From GYS-P2D sp964414425 (GTDB lineage Bacteria; Bacteroidota; Bacteroidia; Chitinophagales; Saprospiraceae): a stretch of 64,000 bases of DNA. Under the pieces are notes generated by a model. It saw nothing but the letters and a program-made list of their open reading frames with translations, made no database searches and was not told the DNA's origin. A program made the position numbers and the translations under genes. The first letter of the stretch is position 1. Every line of letters begins with the position of its first letter. Below are positions 55,772-64,000 of the stretch, piece by piece. The stretch lies in assembly GCA_964414425.1 (NCBI GenBank), contig CAYPWL010000010.1:20861-84860 (forward strand), written 5' to 3'.

Positions 55772-58700
55772 TAGGGGATAATAGAATAAAATCCATCTTA
55801 AGAGTCTTGGCGATAGCTCTTTACTTGCTGACAGCCTACAATATTAGTGCCCAGTTAGATGATGTGCACTATCTTCCACCTCTTCATAATCGCAATACAG
55901 TAACCACCAACAGTAATCGATATCAGGCGGTATATTTATCGACACCGTCATCATTTCCTATTACTATTAACATAACAAGTGGTACAGGAACATTTGTAAA
56001 GAGTTATAGTATTGATAATACAACTACAGCAGTATTTGATCTAAATGATTTCTACGGAAACAATAATAATGTCTACGAAGCCGGCGCTGATGATAATAAT
56101 CTTGGCCCTGATAACACTTATCTCTCAGTACAATCAGGCTTACTCAATCAGGCCCTTGACGATTACGGTTTAATTCTGAGAGGTACAGGAGAGTTTTACG
56201 CTAATTTCAGACTAAAAGCAAATGCTCAAGCAGCCTCGCTAACGGCTAAAGGTGAAGGTGGAGTGGGCCAAGAATTTTTCGTGGGAGCTTTGCCTGTTAA
56301 CGCTAATAGTGGTTCAGCAGGATTTTCTAATATTACTGTTGGTTTCATGGCTTTAGAGGATAGTACAACTATTCTTCTCAGTGGCTTGTCTCCTGATACA
56401 GAGCTGCACGATAATGGTGGTAACCTTACTGGCACAAATCATACGATTACACTCAATCAAGGTCAGACTTATGTGTTGTCCACATATACAGACGAAAATC
56501 AACCGACCGATACAGCTGATGATCTCATAGGTGCTCGTGTAGTTTCAGATAAGCCTATAGTTATGAGTAATGGTAATCTCTTACATGGACCTAGCTTTGT
56601 CACTTCAAGAAATCGAGATATGGCCATTGATCAGAGCGTACCGGTTAATCAGCTCGGCACCACATATGTCTACTATCGCGGTAATCACCCTAATGATGAT
56701 GCAGAAACCCCTATTATAATTGCTATTAATGATAATACAGATGTCCTAGTCAATGGTGTATACTTAGCGACGATAGATCAAGGTGAGTTTCTTCAGATAA
56801 ATGGATCTCATTATACGGACGATCGAGTCATGCTGGTTGAGACCAATACACCTGCTTATGCTTATCAACAGCTATTTGGTAGCGTTCGTGATTTATCATC
56901 AGGTATGAATTTTTTGCCTCCATTGAGTTGCTATCTTCCTACCGAAACTAACTTCATGCCTAGGGTTGATGAGTTACACCCTGCAGTACCTGACGATGTT
57001 GACGTAGACATAAGCATAGTAACTTTTAGAGGTTCAAGTATCAGTGTCTTTGATGTTGGATCTAATACGCCTAAGTCTGTCTTAACGCCCTCTGATGCGA
57101 TCACTGTTCCAGGGACTAGTGATTGGATCGCCTATATCATTGAGGATGAGGACGATAATATTCGAGTTGAGTCTGATGGCCCAATAGCGACAGGACTATT
57201 TGGCTTTAGTGGTTCTAATGGTGTCGCAGGATATTATACAGGTTTCGGTCAGGTTCCATTTGGACTTCAGATTGGGACAGCATCTTTTAGGCCTTTAACC
57301 TCCTCAGCAATTATAGAGGCAATAAATGTGCCTCTAGAAGCTGATTTTCAGGCGTGGATTCGATATAGTGATGGACTAGTATTTGCCAATGATGATATCG
57401 TAGAGGTTGATCAGCCTGGTGATTATGCGCTCATAGCTCCAAATGGGACTTGTACGGATACCTTGATTTTCAGAGTGTCCTGTGATGATTTTGGTGGCGA
57501 TCACGATGGTGATGGAGTAGGGGATCAATGCGATCTTGATGATGACAATGACGGAATACTCGATACAGACGAATGGATAGAAAGAGAATATGCGATAGAC
57601 TTTAATATCGATGCGGAGAGGTGGATTAAGTCCAATAATAACTCGGGGATCAATAACGGCTTTGTATCACATTCTACAGATGCGACGACGTCCACAGGGT
57701 GTGACATGAGTGCATTTCCACTTACACCATTTAGGACAAACTATATTTTAGATATAGATACTGATCCAGGAGATCAATACTTTAGAAATAGTATACCTCT
57801 TGGTATTGCTGACTCTCAGCTATTTGAAGGTGTCTTAAGTCTAAGGTGGATAAATGGCACCCTCGATGAAGGCGGAGACCAAAATGGGAATACAGAGTTA
57901 GAATTAGTACTCTCCAATTCAACAGGGCTGTCTGTTCAAACGGCTTTTGATATAACTGACTTTATTAATAGAGGTTGGGTGAGATATGCCGTAGATCTTA
58001 TCGACGAAAATTTTACGGGTACAGAGGCCGATCTCATAGCTGTATTGTCTGATTTGCAAACCATAAGTGTAGGTGTCGAATCGATTGATAGGCATGAGTT
58101 TAGTGGTGACTGTGACGATGCAGAGTATTTTGGATTGGACGAAATTGTATTATTTCAGGTCGGACCGGATACCGATGGTGACGGCTTAGAAGATCACTTA
58201 GACCTTGATAGTGATGGTGATGGATGCTTTGACACCGAGGAGGCAGGCGTATCAGATATCAATAGAGATGGTATCGCTGGTACTGGTGCAGTAGCTGTCG
58301 ACGAAAATGGATTAGTCATAGGTCATCCTTATGATAGTCCAGCAGACTTCAGTTGGAAGAATCCCAATGTTGCGCTTTGCGGTGATGAAGTCTGTGGTGA
58401 TGGCTTTGATAATGATCGAGATGGGCTGATTGACGATTTAGACCCCGATTGTACCTGTGTTGAGGAGTATTGTGGACCATGTGAGAGTGAACTGCCGAGC
58501 GAAACTCTTTTTGTCAGTAAGTATGGTTTAGAGTCTTGTGAAGACGATATTTTCAGCTTAGCGTATCAAACTCAAGATACTTCAGTTCAGTCAGAAGAAA
58601 ATCTACGTCAAGATGTTGTTGGTCCAGGTTGGTCTGATATAGCCTTTACGCCTAATGGCAATATGTATGGTAATCGTACAGATAATGGTGAGGATATGTC

Positions 58701-59412
58701 TTTATATCTCATCAATCCTTTCACTGGCAGAGAGTCAAGATTGATCTGTGAGATTGATGGTGCTTTGCCCTATATGTCTCATCAGGAATTATTGGGTGAT
58801 ATGGATGGCTTCTTATATACAGTACTCGGCGATGGAGTCAATACAATATTATATAAGTATAAGCCAAGTGACGATGATATTGCTGGACAATGTGATAGTT
58901 TAACTCCTATCCTTGATCTTACATCGACTGGCCTTGTCGGTACAGGAGATTTAGCCTGGAGTGAAGGGACCTTATACTGGACAGCAAGTACCTCCAACAC
59001 GGTTGATAGTCCTTCTCAATTAGTAGAGATTAATATATACACTGGCGATATTACTATTATACCTATTGTAGATAATACAGGGAGTCCTGTAGACAATATT
59101 GAGGCGATCATGAATGATTCGAATGGCAATCTTATCATTGGGGATGACAACAATAACCTCTTCCGTATAGATAGGAGAGACTTTAGTATATCCCGTCTTT
59201 ATTCCTTGTTGGATTCATGTGGTGCTATAGGAGGACTGGCATCTAAATTTGAGCATCTACAGAGCCTACCTTGTATAGAGGATTGCTCCGATGGAGTTGA
59301 CAATGACGCTGATGGTTTTGTCGACATAGATGACCCAGAATGCCCATGTCTCGAAGCAGTTATCAACCCTCATATTATGTACTTGAGGAGCAGATATGCT
59401 GGCTCAAATTAA
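55768..59412 (+). CDS. Giant surface protein with IgGFc-binding-like and TSP3 regions
   Basis: This is a 1214-residue exported protein. The start is a GTG at 55768, directly after an in-frame stop, and gives a signal peptide ending NISAQ. Residues about 30-560 match the IgGFc-binding N-terminal region: DYGLILRGTGEFYANFRLK, VVSDKPIVMSNGNLLHG, QSVPVNQLGTTYVYYRG. TSP3-like calcium-binding segments follow (HDGDGVGDQCDLDDDNDG and DTDGDGLEDHLDLDSDG), with a jelly-roll-like part between, then a beta-propeller-like region and EDCSDGVDNDADGFVDIDD repeats. The end lacks a clear T9SS sorting domain, so the gene may be truncated. Confidence 0.8.
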   Translation: MIGDNRIKSILRVLAIALYLLTAYNISAQLDDVHYLPPLHNRNTVTTNSNRYQAVYLSTPSSFPITINITSGTGTFVKSYSIDNTTTAVFDLNDFYGNNNNVYEAGADDNNLGPDNTYLSVQSGLLNQALDDYGLILRGTGEFYANFRLKANAQAASLTAKGEGGVGQEFFVGALPVNANSGSAGFSNITVGFMALEDSTTILLSGLSPDTELHDNGGNLTGTNHTITLNQGQTYVLSTYTDENQPTDTADDLIGARVVSDKPIVMSNGNLLHGPSFVTSRNRDMAIDQSVPVNQLGTTYVYYRGNHPNDDAETPIIIAINDNTDVLVNGVYLATIDQGEFLQINGSHYTDDRVMLVETNTPAYAYQQLFGSVRDLSSGMNFLPPLSCYLPTETNFMPRVDELHPAVPDDVDVDISIVTFRGSSISVFDVGSNTPKSVLTPSDAITVPGTSDWIAYIIEDEDDNIRVESDGPIATGLFGFSGSNGVAGYYTGFGQVPFGLQIGTASFRPLTSSAIIEAINVPLEADFQAWIRYSDGLVFANDDIVEVDQPGDYALIAPNGTCTDTLIFRVSCDDFGGDHDGDGVGDQCDLDDDNDGILDTDEWIEREYAIDFNIDAERWIKSNNNSGINNGFVSHSTDATTSTGCDMSAFPLTPFRTNYILDIDTDPGDQYFRNSIPLGIADSQLFEGVLSLRWINGTLDEGGDQNGNTELELVLSNSTGLSVQTAFDITDFINRGWVRYAVDLIDENFTGTEADLIAVLSDLQTISVGVESIDRHEFSGDCDDAEYFGLDEIVLFQVGPDTDGDGLEDHLDLDSDGDGCFDTEEAGVSDINRDGIAGTGAVAVDENGLVIGHPYDSPADFSWKNPNVALCGDEVCGDGFDNDRDGLIDDLDPDCTCVEEYCGPCESELPSETLFVSKYGLESCEDDIFSLAYQTQDTSVQSEENLRQDVVGPGWSDIAFTPNGNMYGNRTDNGEDMSLYLINPFTGRESRLICEIDGALPYMSHQELLGDMDGFLYTVLGDGVNTILYKYKPSDDDIAGQCDSLTPILDLTSTGLVGTGDLAWSEGTLYWTASTSNTVDSPSQLVEINIYTGDITIIPIVDNTGSPVDNIEAIMNDSNGNLIIGDDNNNLFRIDRRDFSISRLYSLLDSCGAIGGLASKFEHLQSLPCIEDCSDGVDNDADGFVDIDDPECPCLEAVINPHIMYLRSRYAGSN

Positions 59413-59442
59413 TTGATGACAACCCATTTGTCCATCAATTAA
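59409..59442 (+). terminator. Hairpin at the end of the IgGFc-like gene
   Basis: TTAATTGATG (59409-59418) and CATCAATTAA (59433-59442) are perfect ten-base inverted arms overlapping the stop codon. There is no T run, so termination is uncertain. Confidence 0.4.
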
Positions 59443-60270
59443 AGCTTCCCAAAATCAATTTTCTACAGAACTTAATTGAATAATATTGCATAGGTAGGGT
59501 TAGAGCTTTTATGCTGAAATGATCCACTAACTCTCTGGTTGAGTACCTCAATTTTTCCGCTCGTATCTATCACCATAAGCCTCCCAATTCACATTCATGA
59601 GAATTAGGAATATGAGGGCGTGCTATCTGATTATAAACAGATTATTTCATGAGAATTAGATGTGCGAAAATCTGTTCGTAGGTCATTTTGAGCTAAAAAG
59701 TTTGAAGAGTAACTGGCATTAGCTGTAGTCATTTTTTCAGATATATCGCAATTTCTAATTTTGATAAGTACCCCATATCTGGTGCGAAAAAGCTCGTTTT
59801 TAGTAAAAAATCCGTCATTTACGTATTTAAAATAGGGTGTCCACTCTTTTTTGTAGTCATAGTGTAGACAGCGGTAGTTTTACCCTGTTGATCCCCAACC
59901 GATGCTAGTTGTTGGCCCATTTGAAATAGATGTTTGGTTAACTAACTACCCTGTGTATTACATCCTATATATCTAAGTGTTCCACACTTCAGATTTTCTT
60001 TAGGTATGGTTTGTATCCACAAGCATAGTACATATACCACAACATTTTTTTAGTTACAACTGACCTTCTCAAAGGAATAGGACAGAAAAGACCCATTTAA
60101 GCTTAGTTATGGATTCAATTTTTGCTCAGACTTTTAATGTCATGATCAGCAATACATGGTTTTTTAACAATGCAGATGTACGAGAGTCTTTAGGGGCTCC
60201 GAGCAATCGACTATATACTCTTAAAACAAGTTACTTAAATCAACTTACCCTTAATTTGAAAATTAATATT
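59443..60270. other. Long non-coding spacer before the HYR-type giant gene
   Basis: About 830 bases hold no convincing gene on either strand. TTCATGAGAATTAG occurs twice (59594-59607 and 59646-59659). The frame of the downstream giant gene is open back to an ATG at 60109, but the residues added are unlike a signal peptide. The spacer may hold a long leader and the promoter; no consensus promoter could be assigned. Confidence 0.5.
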
Positions 60271-63200
60271 ATGGACCTCGTTTCTACTTTTGCTCTAACA
60301 AGATCTAACAGAGGATATGCCTATCGCTTGTTAGCAGTGATGCTACTTTTGACGGGTATTAATATCACCTCGACTATGGCTGGTAACGACCCCATTGTTG
60401 AGAATGATTTTTCTAGTAACATTCTGACTAATGAAGATTTCTTGGCTAAACTTGATTTAGGAGAGGATTTTCTGATTGTTGATAAGGGGCATCCAGATGT
60501 GCATCCAACCCACCTTGATGATAATGTTTCTAATTGTTGCACTAGAGTAGCCTCCAATACCGTAAATGGGTGTGGAGGTTTTCAGAGTTATGTCATTTGG
60601 ATACAAGGAGAAGACTTTAGTTCAAATAATGATTTGCACTTTACACAGTGTGATGGTGGTGTAGCCAACCTATCAGGTACTGCGAGGTCCAATCAGGGAA
60701 ATAATATCTCTTTTGATATTGACTTTGGGGGATTCACGTCTACACCGCCCAGTGGTAGTCCGCAGGACAATTCTTGTGAACCAGGTGTTGCCAATACTTC
60801 TGGATGGTTCTATTATCCTCAAACTTCTGGAACTCTAAATGTAAATGGCACTCGTTACAGTGTGTCTAGACGAGGAACTGCTTTTCAATTAGGTAATGGG
60901 GCTAATGATAGAGGGGGGCCTTTTGATTTCGGGGGATCCGGATGGATTACATTGACAAATGGAGGTACGAATCTTGATGCCGATATTCAAATCGTACTTG
61001 ATGCTAATTGTATAGATACAGCACCTCAAGAATGTGCGACTTGTAATGTAATAGATCAATGTAACTTCGAAGGAAGTTATTTTGCTTATGCCTCAGGACA
61101 TGGCGCAGGATGTGATTGGTCTTCTAGCGAAATATTTGACGACGTCGCTACACCATCATCAGAAAACTGTTCAGATGGTTCTTTAAAGTTGACGGCTACA
61201 GTGAGGAGAAGAAGTAACCCATGTGAAGTCTGGGAGATTTGTTTGTTTATGACAGGTGGATATGACTGGGATACGTGGTCTTCTATGGGTAATACATTCT
61301 ACTCAGCTTCGGATCCTCATGGACTGCATGAAACATGGAATTACTACTTTATAGATGATTCTAGAAGTTTTTGGACAGGTACAGGATCGTGTAATTCTGG
61401 CCAGCAAGCTAGTATGTACGGTCGTCCTGGAGGACCAAATCCGAACATAGGTGTACAAGTGGGCTATGGGGCTGGAGAGAATAGCTCACCAGAGGAGTTT
61501 AACTTCAGAGCATGGTACGGTCTAACTGGAGCCATTAATACTGATTGTGGAGATTTCACAATCACAGGTGGTACATGTGAGCCAGTATGTAATAATGAGA
61601 TTACTGCTCTTAAAATATATGATCAGGCGACGGATGCCCCTGTAGCTAACATACCGATGTTGACTAATGGAGTTTCTATTAACGCAATTGATCTCCCAAG
61701 GAACTACTATATAGTAGCAGAGTTATCTAACAACCAAGCATCTGTTAGGTTAACAGTCGATGGACATGAAATATGTGAGAATTATGTTCCATTCACTTTT
61801 CCGGGCGGAGCTCAAGATGATTATAATTGGAATGGAGGTGTAGGATCTCATACTATTCGAGCACAAGTATTTAGAGTAGAGCACTGTGGTGGAGAGGTTT
61901 GTGATGAGAGACAGATAAGTTTCAATATAGTAAGTTGCGATCAAGGAGATATCACATGTCCTTCTGATGTAACGATTAGTTGTGATCAAGATATCAGAGA
62001 TCTTTCTCTTACTGGAAGAGCAACATTTAATTGTGATGCAAATGTTGATATTAATTTTACAGATGCAATTGTCAGTGGTACTTGCCCACAGCAAATTGAA
62101 AGGACTTGGTCAGCAACTGTTTCAAGGACTAATACGAACCCTTGTATATCTAGAGAATTGGCGCATTGGGATTTTGCAAACGCCAATAATAGTTGTTCCC
62201 AAGGAATAGAGCCTTTAGATGGTAATGGTTTAGCACCTTCCAGTTTAAATAGCACTGGATGTTCTTCATTACGTGTATCTAATTTGTTTAATGGAGACGG
62301 AAGCTCATGTGTACAAGGAGCTTTTGGTTCTTCAGAAGCAGCTGTATGTGTAACTGTATCACAGGAGGGAACGTTCAGACCGAATGACGACGATGCGATA
62401 ATGTTTACCGTCAATTTTGGTGCACAAGATCAAGGGAGATTAACAGGCATTTCATTCTTACAACGAGTTGAACGATGGAATGAAAATTTCGGTCAAGTTA
62501 ATTTTGCAAGAAATTTCGGGATACGAGTTCTTAAGAATAATGTTGAGATTTTCAGACAAGTAGATTTTAGAACTTCTGAAGGTCAATGGAGAAGTGATTA
62601 TTTAAATTTTTCTAATAATTCCAACTTTGATTATTCTGGCGCTACGGTATTCAAGTTTGAGATTCTTGGATATAACCCAACTCAATATGCTTTGAATAGG
62701 ATGGTATGGGAGTTTGATGATTTAAGAGTATTCGGATGTTGTGGTACTACCATTACAGATGAGAATGAGACTTTTACTTGTACTCAGAGAATAACAATAA
62801 ATGATAATGAAAGTCCAAGGTTATCCAATGTACCTGGAAATGTTACAGTCACTTGTATAGATGATGTTCCACCAGTATCTACAGATGTGGTTGCGAGTGA
62901 TAATTGTTCATTTGTTACTGCTTTTTCAGAAGTGCGAGAACCAGAAGGAGAGACTTGCAATTTGACCATTACCCGTACGTGGACCGTGACGGATGATTGT
63001 AACAATGAAGTTTCTCAGAGTCAAGTCATTACTGTGAGGGACAATGAAGCCCCTGTGATGACTTCTAATTGTAATGTCGATCAAGTTACCTCTGTAGAGT
63101 GTAATGGATTTGAAAATAATCGCCAAGCAGCTATAGCTTGGAATAATGCAAACATGAATGCATTTGAAAACTGTTTCACAGATAATTGTAGTAATGTCAT

Positions 63201-64000
63201 AGTAACCAGCAATTTTGATTTTGGAAATCTTTCAAATGATTGTGGTTCAACGGGCAGCATTACAGTTACTTATACTATTGCAGATATATGTGATAATGGT
63301 GTCACCCGTGAAGCCACCTTCACTATTATAGATCAGACTAATCCATCTATCGATGTACAGGCGTCTAATATGACTGTAGAGTGTGATGGTTCTGGAAATC
63401 AATCAGCCCTACAAGCATGGTTAGATAACAATGGTGGTGCGATTGCATCTGATGCCTGTGGTTCAGTAAGATGGCAAAATGATTTCACAACCTTAAGTGA
63501 TGATTGTGGAGCTACAGGTTCTACTACAGTAACATTTACAGCTATTGATGAGTGCGATAATACAAGCACAACTACAGCAACATTTACTATACAAGATACT
63601 ACTGATCCATCTATCGATAGGCAGGCATCCGATATGACTGTAGAGTGTGATGGTTCTGGAAATCAATCAGCCCTACAGGCATGGTTAGATAACAATGGGG
63701 GCGCAACGGCCAGCGATATATGCGGAGGCTTTACATGGCAAAATAATTTTAGTGGCCTGAGTGATGATTGTGGTGAGACAGGATCGGCTACAGTAACATT
63801 TACCGCTATTGATGATTGTGGTAATGAGTCAACAACTACTGCTACTTTTACTATTGAGGATACGACGATTCCAGAGATTACTTGTAATCCAAATGATCTT
63901 CAATTCGAGTGTGGAGGGCAAGCAGCCAATGAGGCGCGAGCGGTACAGTGGAATACAGAAAATATAAATGCCTTAATAGCTTGTACTACAGATGCATGTA
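60271..64000 (+). CDS. Giant secreted HYR/Ig-like repeat protein, 5' part
   Basis: The frame is open from the ATG at 60271 to the right edge (over 1240 codons), so the gene is partial. The start gives a signal peptide (RLLAVMLLLTGINITSTMAG); an in-frame ATG at 60109 is less likely. A cysteine-rich region of about 550 residues precedes HYR-like segments such as DITCPSDVTISCDQDI and RTWTVTDDCNNE, and then 88-residue tandem modules with MTVECDGSGNQSALQAW. Proteins of this kind in Saprospiria are surface adhesins exported by T9SS, with a sorting domain at the far end, which lies outside the window. Confidence 0.85.
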   Translation, partial: MDLVSTFALTRSNRGYAYRLLAVMLLLTGINITSTMAGNDPIVENDFSSNILTNEDFLAKLDLGEDFLIVDKGHPDVHPTHLDDNVSNCCTRVASNTVNGCGGFQSYVIWIQGEDFSSNNDLHFTQCDGGVANLSGTARSNQGNNISFDIDFGGFTSTPPSGSPQDNSCEPGVANTSGWFYYPQTSGTLNVNGTRYSVSRRGTAFQLGNGANDRGGPFDFGGSGWITLTNGGTNLDADIQIVLDANCIDTAPQECATCNVIDQCNFEGSYFAYASGHGAGCDWSSSEIFDDVATPSSENCSDGSLKLTATVRRRSNPCEVWEICLFMTGGYDWDTWSSMGNTFYSASDPHGLHETWNYYFIDDSRSFWTGTGSCNSGQQASMYGRPGGPNPNIGVQVGYGAGENSSPEEFNFRAWYGLTGAINTDCGDFTITGGTCEPVCNNEITALKIYDQATDAPVANIPMLTNGVSINAIDLPRNYYIVAELSNNQASVRLTVDGHEICENYVPFTFPGGAQDDYNWNGGVGSHTIRAQVFRVEHCGGEVCDERQISFNIVSCDQGDITCPSDVTISCDQDIRDLSLTGRATFNCDANVDINFTDAIVSGTCPQQIERTWSATVSRTNTNPCISRELAHWDFANANNSCSQGIEPLDGNGLAPSSLNSTGCSSLRVSNLFNGDGSSCVQGAFGSSEAAVCVTVSQEGTFRPNDDDAIMFTVNFGAQDQGRLTGISFLQRVERWNENFGQVNFARNFGIRVLKNNVEIFRQVDFRTSEGQWRSDYLNFSNNSNFDYSGATVFKFEILGYNPTQYALNRMVWEFDDLRVFGCCGTTITDENETFTCTQRITINDNESPRLSNVPGNVTVTCIDDVPPVSTDVVASDNCSFVTAFSEVREPEGETCNLTITRTWTVTDDCNNEVSQSQVITVRDNEAPVMTSNCNVDQVTSVECNGFENNRQAAIAWNNANMNAFENCFTDNCSNVIVTSNFDFGNLSNDCGSTGSITVTYTIADICDNGVTREATFTIIDQTNPSIDVQASNMTVECDGSGNQSALQAWLDNNGGAIASDACGSVRWQNDFTTLSDDCGATGSTTVTFTAIDECDNTSTTTATFTIQDTTDPSIDRQASDMTVECDGSGNQSALQAWLDNNGGATASDICGGFTWQNNFSGLSDDCGETGSATVTFTAIDDCGNESTTTATFTIEDTTIPEITCNPNDLQFECGGQAANEARAVQWNTENINALIACTTDAC
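63343..63870 (+). repeat. Two 264-bp tandem modules in the giant gene
   Basis: Units at 63343-63606 and 63607-63870 have an exact period of 264 bases (88 codons) and long identical stretches, for example around MTVECDGSGNQSALQ. A third, more diverged unit starts at 63871 and a looser one precedes 63343. This points to recent in-gene duplication. Confidence 0.9.

Noticed and set aside
60109..60270. Upstream start at 60109 for the giant HYR gene
   Set aside because: The frame is open, but the extra 54 residues would bury the signal peptide that begins well at 60271.
61986..62414. A 142-codon minus-strand frame inside the giant HYR gene
   Set aside because: The plus-strand frame is uninterrupted and has clear repeats; the antisense frame has no domain and no start context.

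Overview
The window looks like one scaffold from a marine member of the Bacteroidota, most likely a Saprospiria/Lewinella-type bacterium. The phylum is supported by SusC/SusD pairs, type IX secretion (T9SS) genes (PorU, PorV, PorP/SprF, GldJ), CrtZ, starts without Shine-Dalgarno sites, and very large HYR/TSP3/IgGFc-type surface proteins. The finer placement is inference. Overall composition is moderately AT-rich. I saw no tRNA, rRNA, CRISPR array or intact insertion sequence.

Bases 1-16073 form an alginate utilisation locus. It holds the end of a SusD protein, a PKD surface lipoprotein, a PL17 oligoalginate lyase, the KdgF cupin, a hexuronate-type MFS transporter, two SDR reductases, KDG kinase, KDPG aldolase, a SusC/SusD pair, a wrecked PL6 lyase gene and a PL7 lyase. 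Outer-membrane enzymes would cut alginate, SusCD would import oligomers, and PL17 would release unsaturated monomer. KdgF would help linearise it, an SDR would reduce it to KDG, and KdgK plus the aldolase would give pyruvate and glyceraldehyde-3-phosphate. No regulator gene is present in the window. A 100-N gap inside the locus (9138-9237) is almost certainly artificial, because its flanks share the same 55 bases.

Bases 14.2-21.7 kb are an accessory stretch rich in gene wreckage: a collapsed PL6 gene, a broken Nramp transporter, a frameshifted TlpA-like gene and a HigB toxin stump in front of an intact HigA. Small genes lie between them: a DUF4177 protein, an M50-like protease fused to TPRs, a His-rich microprotein, an NTF2-like protein and a DUF1801 protein.

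Bases 21.7-34.1 kb (mostly minus strand) hold a tightly overlapping propionate/methylmalonyl-CoA operon (acyl-CoA dehydrogenase, BCCP, short mutase subunit, biotin carboxylase, 3-hydroxyacyl-CoA dehydrogenase, methylmalonyl-CoA mutase, carboxyltransferase). An aquaglyceroporin, an SDR/MaoC pair and CrtZ follow. Bases 34.1-48.4 kb hold an NtrY-like kinase, RNase P RNA, porU-porV, a PorP/SprF gene, gldJ, murF, an arginase-fold protein that lacks most metal ligands, and an OmpA-family protein.

Bases 48.5-55.6 kb are housekeeping: pyruvate dehydrogenase E2, RecR, a GT2 fusion protein, an M20 amidohydrolase, an NtrC-type regulator without a DNA-binding domain, and a LOG-family protein. Bases 55.7-64 kb hold two giant surface proteins separated by about 860 non-coding bases. 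The second has 88-residue tandem repeats and runs off the right edge.
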